Origin: Darksidea phi
Taxonomy: Eukaryota; Ascomycota; Dothideomycetes; Pleosporales; Lentitheciaceae
DNA length: 64,000 bases
Direction: 5' to 3'
Assembly: GCA_030770425.1 (NCBI GenBank)
Contig: JASJFT010000006.1
Span: 310,001 to 374,000, forward strand
The notes under the pieces were generated by a model, which worked only from the letters and a program-made list of their open reading frames with translations, ran no database searches and had not been told where the DNA came from. The first letter of the stretch is position 1, and each line of letters starts with the position of its first letter. Below are positions 34,034 to 45,366 of this stretch, one piece after another. A program made the translations under genes and the position numbers.

Positions 34034-35914
34034 ATGCTTGCTCGAGGCCTGGTACTATGGACAGGCCTTGCGCTTTGTCAAATTCCCAGCCTTCCGTCTG
34101 GAGCCCCCTCGGTTGAACATCCGCTCATGATTCCACCTGCGCCCAATGGCTTACAGATCGACAAGCCTAATTTTATCATCTTCATGCCCGACCAGCTGCG
34201 CTATGATTCCGTGGGCTTCACGAATCCCGTATGTCGCTGGACCCCCAATCTTGCCCTGTTCGAGAAAGCGGGCTGATCGCAGAGGTAGCTTGTCAAAACT
34301 CCGAATCTTGACCGCTTCGCAGAGAAGGGAGCACGCTTCACCAACATGTTCAGTCAGGCCTCTGTCTGCTCCCAGTCCCGCTGCAGCATCTTCACCGGGA
34401 AATACCCACACGTCAGCGGACATCGGACTCTGAACAATCTCCTCAAGCCCGAGGAGGACAATCTCTTCCGCACGTTGAAGGAGAAAGGAGGCTATCATAT
34501 CGCCTACCTGGGCCCTCGAGGCGACCTCTTCGCTATCAACACAACGGAGAAAAGCGTCGACGAATTCGGCTACCTTGAGAACGCAACACTGGTCCACGAC
34601 GCCGCCCAAGAGGCAGATTTCGACTTCGACGCATTCAACACGCTCGCAGTCCGCGGCGATGTGCCTCCATTCAACGCGTCCCATCCGCCCACTGTCTCGA
34701 ATCCAGACACGGACCCCAACAGTATTTGGAATCGCGTTTTCTACGGCGGCCTACGCAACGAGACTGAGGCGTACGACTACGACGAGCGGACAATCCAGGG
34801 TGCACTGGACTGGCTGGAATGTCCGCCGCAGCACAAGCCGTGGGTCTTGTTCCTCCCCCTGATATTCCCGCACGTGCCGTTTGAGGTCGAGGAGCCATGG
34901 TTCAGCATGTACAACCGCAGCGAGATGCCGCCCCCAGTCAGCGCATCGGAGAAGACGGGCTACGAGGCGCAGTTCGCGCAGCAGATTCGTGATAATTATG
35001 GGACGGACCGCGCGACGGATGAACTGTGGCAGGAGGTTAAGGCCGTGTACTATGGCATGATTTCGCGGGTGGATCATCAATTTGGCCAGATCATGAATAA
35101 GACGATCGAAAAAGGGCTGTGGGATAACACGGTGACGATGTTCTTCACCGACCACGGAGAGTATCTGGGCGACTGGGGCCTCGTGGAGAAATGGCCGTCT
35201 GGCCTTTCGGACAACCTAGTCCACGAGCCGTTTGTCATCGGAGGGGGTGGGCTTCCCGAAGGCATTTTGTATGAAGAGATGGCCGAGATGGTCGATCTGG
35301 TGCCGACGATGCTGCAGCTCGGATCTACGGGCGAGTACTTTCAACAGTACGGATTGTCCTTCGTGGAGGCCCTTCATGCCGCCGGGCGGAACGAGACCAT
35401 GCCCCATAAGCAGTACGCGTTTAGCGAAGGCGGCTTCTTGACGTCTGAAGAGCCATTGTTGGAACGCGCGAAATACCCTTACGATCTCAAGGCCCGAATC
35501 CAGCATGAGGAGACCTGGATGGTCGGGAAAGCCGTGTCCATCCGCGACAAGGAGTACACGTACATATATCGGCTCTACGAGCAAGACGAGCTGTACATGC
35601 GGAATGATACCAACGAGCTCCGGAACTTGGCAGCGGATCCTGTGTTCGCGGATGTGAGGCTAAGGATGAGAGAGGTAGTCATGACGTGGATGGTAGAAAC
35701 CGCGGATACCATTCCGTATTACCTAGATGAACGCGCACCACCGGTCGACCTGCCGACCCCGCTTGAGCAGTTCAACGACAGAGCGTCCGAGTGTCTACTC
35801 TGCAGGGAGCAACGGACGTGCACGATCGAGGTGCCGTCAGATACGCAAAGTTACGTGACCTATACCAGGATGCCGACTTCGACACCGATATACCCGACCA
35901 CCTCTGCGTCGTGA
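34034..35914 (+). CDS. Sulfatase with non-canonical C-S-Q-S-R active-site motif
   Basis: 606-aa secreted sulfatase in two exons, 34034-34228 and 34289-35914 (60-nt intron, GTATGT...GGTAG). Splicing joins SVGFTNP to LVKTPNLDRFAEKGARFT, the usual family sequence. The signal peptide is MLARGLVLWTGLALCQ. The metal site begins with FIIFMPDQLRYDS (Asp 53). The formylglycine region is SVCSQSRCSIFTGKYPH, with Cys 92 and Arg 96 kept but Gln 94 where Pro or Ala is usual. Later motifs are FFTDHGEYLGDWGLVEKW (second metal-binding segment) and ELYMRNDTNELRNLA near the C-terminus. Likely scavenges sulfate from organic esters, but the substrate is unknown. It is the intact partner of the divergent sulfatase pseudogene and is not a close duplicate of it. 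Confidence 0.85.
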
Positions 35915-36842
35915 CGGGAGCGATGTCGACGTGCCTCGGTATGTGCTTGTCCCGGTGGAAAGCATGCAAATAAGATGATTGCGCCGCGAACGCTTGAATA
36001 TAAAAGCTAGATCTATAGAGCATTTAATTGTGTCAGTTACCTCGGAGCAACAGTGACTCGAGTTGTCTGCCACCTTAAAATTCGCATTGAACGGCAGTTG
36101 GAGAAGGAAGCGGCAGCGGCTCAAGCCGAGGAATAAGCACCCGACGTCTTGCGCACAGCAGGCTCCTTATCCTTCACGTTACGCGGTTAGGCAAAGTGAA
36201 TGATTGAACAGGCTTGCGCAGCTGCAGGTCGGATGATGCCAGGGGCTGAGGAATGTCGGTCGCCTCGGCGGTTTCCAGAGTCGGCTAGCGTTCATATGAC
36301 TTCGTTCTAACCTTGTTCAAGTTAGCCCCACAAATTGACATTCTCACAAATCTCAACGTTACCCTCACCTCCCACGTCTGATCCTTTATATTGACGGCCC
36401 CTTATCATTTTCCGCGCCGCTGCGAGCCAGGATGGATGGTGTTTATTGCAAGATCAGTGGGCTAGAGCCGTCCCGCGGTTACGGCTTGACCTCAACAGGA
36501 GGTTCAGAGAGAGCCAATGGGCAGGCCACATCCACGAAACCCGCGCAAGTGAGAAAGTAGAAACTTCCAACGCCGGTGTATTCATCTGCAGACCCTCGAG
36601 TCCTCAGTCAAGACCCTGTGGTGCAAAAGGACACGGAAGATCTTAACAACAAACTTCAATTGGATAAGAGCTTCTGGGAACCAAGGTGAATTGTTTGGTG
36701 ACTCACGAGTTGGGTTGTGTGTTAGCTTCCATTCACAATTGTGTACAACTGCACCAAAAAGCCGGAATCCTGCTAAGATAGCTTTAGATTTCCTCACCTA
36801 AGCTAGCTCCGATGATCGCAGCTCTATGTCACCCGCAATGTT
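35915..36842. other. Convergent intergenic region
   Basis: About 930 bases between the sulfatase stop and the facing membrane-protein gene. No supported gene or repeat. Confidence 0.45.
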
Positions 36843-38020
36843 CTAACACGGACTACTGCTATCTTTCTCTGTGGTCTTCCTCATAAGATTGGAATCACCC
36901 GGCCGAGACGACGTCTGACGTGCAGGGTGAAATAAATTCCACCTTCTTGAACGACCTTTCCATCCTCTGCTGACCGTGAGTTGTCGATGTTCAAAGTCCT
37001 CTTGTTTCGGGTTGCAGTCAACGGAATGACAATCACATGGGACGCGAACCCCAACTTCAAGGCCCAGCGGATTCCCACTGGCCACCACGTCGTTTTCAGT
37101 CAGCATTTCGCATCTCCGTACTGGACGATGGAATTCCATGGTAGATACTTGATCCAATAATTCCACGAGGTCGCTGAGAAGGTGCTGGAGTCGCCGGACT
37201 CGATGATCTGGTACCACAATACCGATGTTTGGATCTGTTTGCTGCTCGTTTTTGATATCATCTTCCACCTTCATGAGTCTTTTTATTTCTTCATCGGTAA
37301 GGCTCCCTTGCAGCCTTTCAAATGCCTGAGGATTGTCTTGGTCTTTCCACTTGGTCGAATACAGGCGCTTGAATCGGCGATAGATGATCCTTTGAAAGTC
37401 GCTCTCATATGGCCCGAAGAGCTCCTTCAGCCCCGATGGATCGCCGTCTTTGGACCCTGACCCTTTCATATAGCTCTGCCGAAACTCGACCCAACCAATT
37501 GTCCGCATCTCCCCGGCATTTCCGTCACCATCTAGATCGCAAGCTGCGGTGAGTTTTTCCTGCGCAGCTAGTATATCGCCTTCAAACCAACCATTTCCAA
37601 GTTTTCCCGCCCTTCGTAATTCATAGATACGAATTCGTCCTGAATCTTCCACAAAAGCTTCTTCAACTTGTCCGCTCGTTCGTCTCTCATATGAGCAAAA
37701 AAATGTGTCATTTCGCGGATTATGTAGACGCCAGCGAAGTATTGACCAAGTAAGTACGATGTAAATTGGCTGTTCCAGCCGTCACCGTACGCCTTGCATC
37801 GCTGTGGGCTATAGTTGGCTTCCTCCAATATGTCATAGAACCAATTGGCCAGATCCCAAGCCGCGATAAGAAGGGGCACTGAGTATCGAGCAAGTGACTT
37901 TCGGTTCATGCGCGCCTGGATACGTTGCTCGTTCCATCCGGACATCCAGGCAGTTGCAAGTGCACCTATCAGAGCGAGAACGCCTGTAAGGATGGCTGCG
38001 ATAGAGCTTCCCTCAAGCAT
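36843..38020 (-). CDS. Uncharacterised membrane-anchored protein with a frame change
   Basis: The N-terminal part (38020 down to about 37570) encodes MLEGSSIAAILTGVLALIGALATAWMSGW..., one N-terminal membrane helix, then an amphipathic helical region (FAHMRDERADKLKKLLWKIQDEF). The second part in another frame reads GWFEGDILAAQEKLTAACDLDGDGNAGEMRTIGWVEF and continues to 36843; its DLDGDG run resembles a calcium-binding loop but the spacing is not canonical. Two ways to connect them: a 71-nt intron with GTATCT donor and GCGCAG acceptor, or a small indel near 37600. A third frame near 37080-36880 (KLGFASHVIVIPLTATRNKR) could be the real C-terminus after another intron. I do not recognise the family. 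Confidence 0.45.
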
Positions 38021-38288
38021 CTCGTTCCATTAACAAGGTCGTCTACCTTGGAAGTGGCGCACCGGAAGCGATACGTTAGTGATAGCGATGGAAATGGAGA
38101 TGGCGATGACGAAGCGATAAGATGTAACGAGATTCGAAAGTGGGGAGAAGGAAGTTAAGTTCGAAGAGGGATCACGGGTTATCTTTAGTAGCTAAGCGCT
38201 ATGACCGCTCGGCGATCGCTACTATAGTGAATCGCCGATTCAGTGACTTGATCCGCCTATAGAAGTTGTAGTTTTACATGTTTGTTAT

Positions 38289-38309
38289 GGGCTAGGCTTT
38301 GCCTAGCCC
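38289..38309. repeat. Perfect 9-bp inverted repeat with 3-nt loop
   Basis: GGGCTAGGC-TTT-GCCTAGCCC forms an exact hairpin. A second one with 9-bp arms (TTGTTCTGA/TCAGAACAA) lies at 38403-38432. Both sit in gene-free DNA between a gene and a dispersed repeat and could be parts of a decayed mobile element. Confidence 0.6.
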
Positions 38310-38704
38310 TAGGATAGCGTCACGCGTGGCCGGCTGCTAAGCGAGCGAGCGATGTGCTAGGCGGCGAGCAAGCGAAGCAGGGCCTTCCCCCTATATAGCT
38401 AGTTGTTCTGAGAGATTCGTTGATCAGAACAATACGTATCCTTTTGGCGCGGTGGAGGGATAGCCTACCTACCAGGCTGATGGCCGGAGCGCTAGCTACG
38501 CTTGAGTACCCCTGGTACCAGCCCATCACAATGTTATATATATAGCCTAGGGCCTCCAACTAGATGATATATATTACTAAATAGGATTCTTAAAAAATAT
38601 TTACTTTAAATAACTATTATCTAAATAAATTTAGGGCCTACTTACTGTTATGGACTGGCCTGGAAGTGGAACTACAACGAGCGTTGATAATATTATTAAT
38701 ATCT

Positions 38705-38769
38705 AGAAGAAGAAGAAGAAGAAGAAGAAGAAGAAGAAGAAGAAGAAGAAGAAGAAGAAGAAGAAGAAG
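38705..38769. repeat. (AGA)n microsatellite, about 21 units
   Basis: An uninterrupted GAA/AGA trinucleotide run of about 65 bases in intergenic DNA. On either strand it reads as poly-Arg/Lys/Glu or poly-Leu/Ser/Phe, which makes false open frames. Length is likely polymorphic between isolates. Confidence 0.95.
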
Positions 38770-38857
38770 GGAAAGGGGTTTCGCTTCGTATTTTCTCTTA
38801 TATAATGTGGTGTATAGGTATATCGGAGATAGGAGGGCGGAGCTTATAAAAATGGTT

Positions 38858-39066
38858 AAACGCGCCACGCCCTCTTTCATGAAGCTCGGGCCGTTGCCCC
38901 CAGTCATGCTTTGACGCCTCAGGCCTCACGCTTCGACTGCAATCCCCTTTGATCTAATAACCTTTTTGCGTTTCAGGCTACTCGAGATGAAATACCTTTG
39001 TGTCACCTCTTTGGGTTATTCCGCGAGCTGGACGACGCGGCGGCTAACACCCACCCGATAAAGGGT
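38858..39066. repeat. Dispersed repeat, less mutated copy
   Basis: Aligns with 22925-23135 (see that entry). This copy keeps the C and G residues that are T and A in the other, including CGCGAGCTGGACGACGCGGCGGCTAA-type sequence at about 39021-39045. No open frame of note. It lies just beyond the 3' end of the kinase-vWA gene. Element type unknown. Confidence 0.7.
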
Positions 39067-39169
39067 TTCAAATAGGACCGAAGCAGTATAGGAATATTAT
39101 ATATATAGTACTTAAATAAAGACAAAGATAAACCATACTAATATCCTTCCAAAATTGCCAAATCGGCCG

Positions 39170-42100
39170 TCATGATTGTCGAGAAAAGAATGTAGATAAC
39201 GTCCTATTCTGCTTCCCCTTTTGCTGTACCGGCTGCGGCTGTTGCATACTATATGTATGCCTCGCAGTTGGCGGTAAGCTCTCATGTCTCTCCTCCGATA
39301 TGGATCGCAGCGGCAGATTTTTCATCGGCGTTGATCCCGTTGCTTGAGAAGGGAGTGAATCGTCAGGAGAAGAAAGGTCTTCGACACTATCGTTGATGGC
39401 GTCCATTTCCTCGACGAAGCTACCGAGTAGCATTTTGAAGACATTGCCGGTGACGGAGAATTTTTCAAAGTCAATCACATCGCTGAAACCAAATCTTAGC
39501 ATAATCTTGAAGAATAGAAGTAGGCCGGACTTACTCGACACCACGAAAGGGCATGTCGTCATCTAGACGCCGTAGCCTTTCTCGCGCTTCTTCGTCATCA
39601 CCGAATTGGATGAATTGGATGCTAACTTGACGATCTTTCATCATGCCGTCCATCTTCTCCGTAAGTTGCTTATAAAACTGAACAATCTTCGGGATGATCT
39701 CGTTCTTGTCCGCCATACCCATCCACAAGCCGTCTGTTAGTATGATCACCGTAAGCGCATTCACCTTCGACTTGTCATGTATCTGCTTGACCATACTGAG
39801 GTAGTTGTTGAAAATGGGTGTAAGTGCTGTTTTAATGTTGGTGTGAATATGGCTGTCTTTTCTCGGCCGCACTTTCTGCATCGCTCTGCGAAAGTTTGTT
39901 GCGTCTTTTTCCTTCTTAAGTTCTGTGCGATCGTTGGTGAAAGTCATGTCTGGGCCGTCGGGATCCTGGCCATGTGCTTTCATGACGAGCGTTTCGAGAA
40001 GGAACGTGGCCTCGTCCCAGTGCTCGGACATGGTTTCAGCATCATCCACGAGAAATTTCTAGGCATCTAGTCAGATGTGTGCTATGAATGATGAATGTGG
40101 TGAACCCACAATATCTCGATCTTTGAAGTGTTTGCTCAGATATTCATCCTTGCGTGGCTTCTTCTTTGCCAACACGCTACCAAACGACGCACCCTTTCGC
40201 TTCAACTCTCGCTCCATGCTTTCGCGCGCTTGTATGACGTTCTGGATTGCGTGAGTAGGAGGCTCAATGCCAGTCCTTTGATACGTTAAGGTTGTGGTCC
40301 CTGTATCAGCCCGGGACGGTTGACCAGTAGTTGATCGCCGGAAGCTCTTGCGTTTGTCTGCTGCTGACATGACTGTATACTCAGGCTGTGTTTCTGAGCG
40401 ATGAAGCACTCCCTTCACGCCCATCGTGTCGCTAGTCACTATGGTCGGCTTCTCGGCGATGGTCTCAGGGAAGGTTGGTGTGGATCGAGGACCAGGTATC
40501 GTCTCGAATCGATGGGATGTTTTCTTAAGCGCTACATGCTCTAGCTGCACCTTGAGCGCATCTCGATCGACCGGAAGGCCTGCAGTCCTTGGACCTGTTG
40601 GCTCTGGCGGTGCCTCCTGAACGACCTGTGTTGCTGCTTCTTTGTCGATTTCGTATAGCAAGCCTTCCATGCGCTCCTGACGGTCTCGAGCTTCTGGTGA
40701 CTCAGCTGCAATGGCATCGCGAAGAGCCTTCTTTGATGAGCTGACTATCCGCTGGAGTTCTTCACGTAGTGATTTCGATTCCACTCGTTGTTTTGGATCC
40801 TGCAGCAACATCCTCTGATCGATCAGTTTGAGTACCTCTTCCGTGATCGGGTCGGTCTTCCGAGTCGATTTTCTAAGTAAAGTGTGCCAGGTTGTGATCT
40901 CGGTTAGTACGTCGGTCCCATTGTGGAAACAGTCCAGTTTTTCAGGCTTCGCACTGGCTTTGAGTCGTTTGGAAACAAGTAAAGGGTGGCTATCCTCTTT
41001 GATCGTTCTGAGCAAACTGCCTAGGGCCTTTTCGCGCACGAGTTGGTATTGACATACGCCTTGGTAGCCTAAAATCAACCAAGTCGCTGCCATTGAGAAG
41101 ACACAGCCAAGCGACCAGGTATCGATGGTCTGGTGGACGGTCGCTTGACTTGATACTTCCGGAGCCCCGTACGTGTCCGTCCCGCCGTGGAGCCGAATTT
41201 GCGGTACGGTAGCTTTGTCCTGAGGCTTCTTCTTGAAACGAGCAAAACCTGGATCCGCGAGCTTGTACTTTCCGCGCACATATATGATGTTTTCTGGCTT
41301 GATGTCGGCATGCCAACTAGTTCGTGTCAGTTTGGCGTGAAACGTGAGATCTTATGACCACATACCCATTGAATTCGCTTCCACCAGTCTTGAACTCATG
41401 AATGCCGTACACCGCATCAGCCACTTCAAACAAAGCCTCCCAGAACGCAAGTATCTCTTTCGGAAACACCGGGGGTAGCTGGTGACCGAAGATCAACCTC
41501 AAGTCGTATGTGCCGTATTCTAGGACGAGGTTCATGGTGATCTTGCCTTCCACTGATTGGCACTCCGCATCCGCGTGTCCTTTCCTGGCTGTAGAAGGAG
41601 GCAATCGGTGACTGTAGCAGCCAAGGCGGCGTATGACACCACGGTTTCCGCGAAGGCCATCGAAAGCCGCTTTTTCGTCGTAGTAGTACTGGAAGTTCCC
41701 TTCTTCGAAAGTCTTGAGCGCGAGGATGTAGCACTATGTAGAATATGACAATTAGTGATCTGTGTCCGATTCGGCATTATGCTCGGAGACGCAGGTCGAC
41801 TTACAGGTCCATAATCTTTGTCAACGTATGATGCAAATGCATCCTCAGCCAGCAGATTCCTCAGCTTCCTGTCAACAAACTCTGATTGCACGACGATCTG
41901 CCAAACATGGGCAGTCCCTCCCGAATTGACATGTATCTTCCGACATATAGGAATAATTCTGTCCTCGAAGTATTCGTTCTCCATGTTCAGGCTGAAGACG
42001 GCTGGGCAGAATTTCCACTGCCTTTCGTTGAAGCGCTCGGCCACCTGCTCGCCATCTTGCTCGCCATTCAGTTTCCTTTTCAACGACGATAGGTCTTCGG

Positions 42101-42461
42101 GTAGTCGGCGATCGACAATAGTCTTCTTCGAGAACAGGTCAATCAAGTGTCCCAGCCCGAGGTCGAGGAGAATACTGAACACGATGACGCAGCAGTCGGT
42201 GCCCGAGTCAGAAATGCGCGAGGGCTCAATAGGAGGGAAGTCGCTCCAACCAGAGTACGCCGCATGTGCCAGGAGATCGGTATTTGTGACGAACTTGTTG
42301 TCTAGCTTGGTCAGGCTCGGCTCGCGCATCCATTTCTGCAACTTCTCTACGAGCACGTACGAGCGACCATCGACGGCCGTCTCATTGAACTCGTGAGCCT
42401 TCGCCGCGAAGTCTGCGAGCGCCCGATCGAATGTAGAGCGTCTGCTTATGACGCGTTCCAT
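39170..42461 (-). CDS. Protein kinase-von Willebrand factor A fusion protein
   Basis: 1022-aa protein in five exons: 41805-42461, 41366-41733, 40110-41316, 39535-40058 and 39170-39482, introns 49-71 nt, phases consistent throughout. Residues 1-215 are a helical region without a named domain. The kinase domain follows: ALK with Lys 226, the catalytic loop HADIKPEN (344-351), a DPG at 363-365 in place of DFG, and GGTDTYGAPE then DTWSLGCVFSMAATWL, the usual APE and D-W-S-L-G segments. A charged linker of about 250 residues precedes a vWA domain from about 745 (FLVDDAETM, then VNALTVIILTDGLW and VSIQFIQFGDD). The metal site DxSxS reads D-D-A-E-T. The C-terminal tail is Gln/Pro-rich. Substrate unknown; probably an intracellular signalling protein. 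Confidence 0.82.
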
Positions 42462-43179
42462 CTTATCGTATCTGTGAGAGTACGCCTCGGGCGGGCAATA
42501 ACGGGAGGAAGAGTGCCTAGAGTGTGCAGCTAAGATGGGGGCGAGTTTGCCGCGCGCGCGGCTCGATGCGGTGGAACGGCGAGTAAAGGATCGAAGACGG
42601 TATATTCGACGGTAGGCAATTCCATAGGAGATGTTGCCAGAGTGCCAGAAAGGGAGAGCGCCTGCGCAAGAGCTGTGAGGAGTTTGTCAAGTCACAGGCA
42701 ACAAGGCTGGCGGCTCCGCGAGGTAAGAAGCTGCCCCTTCTTAGCCCAGTGTGCCCGTTCGGGGGGTTCAGCTGATGGTGGCTGCAGCCCATGCTTTTTC
42801 CGCGTATCTTCATGCATGGCGCGTAGCCTCGCCGACTTCCTGGACATGTTTTCTTGCATTCGTCAAAGCGACAGCTGAGATGCAGGGCGTTGAGAGCCTG
42901 GAGCACGGACCTCTCCCCAGGCGGGCGCAGCGCGTGGTTAGCCGGCCTCTGCAGGTCCTCCCGTTAGGGTGTACCAGACTTTTTAAACAACCACACTAAA
43001 GCATAGGCGGTTGGACCGTAGCTGTTGGCGAACTTGGCATCATTTACAAACATAGGCACCTCGTCGGACCAAATCCGCCCGATCAGACACATACTCAATT
43101 GGAATTAAATTGGTTACTAATCATGCATGTGGTGCAAAAGCGAAAAACCCGCGGAATTCTGGCTCCTCCGCCAACACCA
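42462..43179. other. Intergenic between kinase-vWA and CorA-like genes
   Basis: About 720 bases, expected to carry the kinase gene promoter and the CorA-like 3' UTR. No supported gene. Confidence 0.45.
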
Positions 43180-45007
43180 TCAGTAAGGTAGCACATATAT
43201 CCCCTTCTTCGATTGGACAGTCTGATACCGATACCACGCGTATCCGACCCCAAGCGTGATTGCACTGAGCGGCAGTGTGACTTGGAGCCAGCGAAACATT
43301 GCTTCTTTCGAAAAGCTGCCGTTCGCATCTTGGCCTTGGTATTTCACGACGTCGGTACTGAAGAAGGTCTGCAGCTCGATTAATCCATAGTCCATGGAAA
43401 TACATGGGTCTACTTACCGAGGCGAAGGTAGCGGGAAGATAAATTAGCGTAACGATGGTAATGATCCGCATGATGATGGCTTCTTTGTAAGACATATATG
43501 TCAAGTTCAACGTGGCTTCAGTGGCCTGTCCTTGAAGGTGTTGGAGCACCTGTACCAGCGTCAGTCTGTTCCTCAACTGTGGAAGCGGACATGGCACATA
43601 CGAGAGCCTTCCGATCAGCCGTAATCTTCACGAGCAACTCCGCTCTTCGAATCTGCATCTTCGCATCGTACATCATATCGCCGATTTGAGCGACAAACCC
43701 CCGAACGTCTCCTCTGCACTGCACCTTCAGCACAGCGTCAAAATCGTTGTTCTCCAGCAAAGCGTTGTAGAATGCGCTGAGGGACTTCATAATGTCGTTG
43801 TTAGCTTCGAGGATCATGATGACTTCATTGACCTGGTCCTCGTAGCCCTGGACGAGCTGTAGGTCTTCCGAAGTGTAGTTCTTACGGTTCACCCCCTGCA
43901 TCCGGTTACGACTACCACTAATAGCAGCTAGAGTCTAACCCAACATTAGCCGGTCTCTAACAGAATGTCGCCAACGAGAATACTAACTTCTTTCTCAACG
44001 GTCTCCTCCAGCCATCCCATGTACGCCCTCCATTCCTCAATCGACCAATGGCAGCAAGTGAGGTGCGTTGCAAGACTTGATCGAAAGCTCTCCTGTTTCG
44101 TCTCATAACTCCAGTCTTCCCGTCGTCTCGTATCCGAAGTCAAATCGCGAATACGATCGAAGAGGCCATCAAACTTTCTCCCCTCGGTACATATCCAGAG
44201 TGCAGTGCCTTCTTCAATATCAAATTGATGATGTATAGCGGCTTGACGTTTCGACCATTCCTTCTCCTTGCCCTTGCCGCCCTTGTCGACAACGGCTTTG
44301 AGATTGTAGCAGAGCTGGTAACCATGGCCGCTTCGACCTAACTGCGGGACCGCTGGCCGTTTGGCTTGTGGAACTCCTAATGTGCTTTGCTCGTGAAACC
44401 CGCTGAAGCGGACGTCCCGTTGATCGAGTTGCAGTCCAAAGGCGGAAATGAAGTCCAAATAGCTTGGCATGACCTGGTGGAAGCTTAGAAGTAGGTTTGT
44501 CATGGCTCGCGATATTTTGAGCGGCAGACGATTCTTGTCCGAGTAGATTAGTCTATATATATAACTTAGTGCCTAACTCATTCAAGAACGGGTGGTGTAT
44601 GACTTGACTTACACATATCGGCATCTTGGATCTGTTTTGTTAAAGTTCCATTTCGTGGCAGTTGAAACATCCCCGAGATGTACCCTCAAACTGGTGAGGC
44701 TATCTATCTCATTCTCTTGCACTTCATCGAACCCTATCATCCAATTCAGCCAGTTCCACAGCTAGATCCAGTAGTCCAACTTACTCCTCTGTGCAACATT
44801 GTAGTCTCGGAAACGGACATCGAGCTGATGACCCCGCGTCGCTTCCTTGAGGAAGAGTTTCGTCGAAGCCTTATCTAACCTGTTTTTGTACGATTCTAGA
44901 ACCTTCCGATACGAAGCACGATAGACTAGATTCGTCGGATACAGTACACAGTCTTTGTATGAGTCCTCAAAGAAACTAATAGCTTGTTGCTGGACACTCG
45001 CAGCCAT
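43180..45007 (-). CDS. CorA-like two-helix membrane protein lacking the GMN motif
   Basis: 520-aa protein in six exons: 44785-45007, 44613-44733, 43988-44552, 43602-43934, 43418-43549 and 43180-43368. Introns are 49-60 nt with good donors (GTAAGT, GTATGT, GTTAGT). The long soluble N-terminal part ends in a helical stalk (YEDQVNEVIMILEANNDIM, then HLQGQATEATLNLTYMSY). Next come two hydrophobic helices, IIMRIITIVTLIYLPATFAS and WLQVTLPLSAITLGVGYAW, separated by a short polar loop. That is the layout of CorA/Mrs2-type proteins, but the GMN selectivity motif after helix 1 is absent (TFFSTDVVKYQG instead). Many fungi carry such divergent members; metal transport is doubtful. The first intron contains an in-frame TAG, so it must be spliced out. 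Confidence 0.75.
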
Positions 45008-45366
45008 ATGAAACGTGACGCGGCAGCACACTCGACGAAGGATTCAAAATTCAAAAGCTTGGTAAGATTAGAGCCCAAACAGGCAATTGGAAAAGTTATA
45101 AGCATCGAAGCAAAGATGAATAGAATTGCGCCGTATATTATCTACAAAATCGAGATTCGCGCGCGGCCTGGTAGATGCGAAGCCGTGACCAGCTGAGATA
45201 CGAAACGCCACCAATCTATGCACCGGAGTCGCTCAGCCACTGCTGCGCTTCATTCCAGGACACCCTTTCTCACTCAAGGCACGCAGGTGATCCCGGCTCA
45301 TCGTTTCGAAAAAGGAATGAGCCCCGCCCCGGAAAAGCTCGCGGGCTGATTTTTGTCGATCGACTC
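45008..45366. other. Intergenic, 359 bases
   Basis: Between two minus-strand genes; should hold the CorA-like promoter. No gene seen. Confidence 0.45.

Noticed and set aside
38638..38914. Poly-Leu and poly-Arg frames on the two strands
   Set aside because: They are translations of the GAA microsatellite.
44734..44784. TAG in the CorA-like gene as a pseudogene mark
   Set aside because: It lies inside a 51-nt intron with a perfect GTAAGT donor; removing it keeps the frame.
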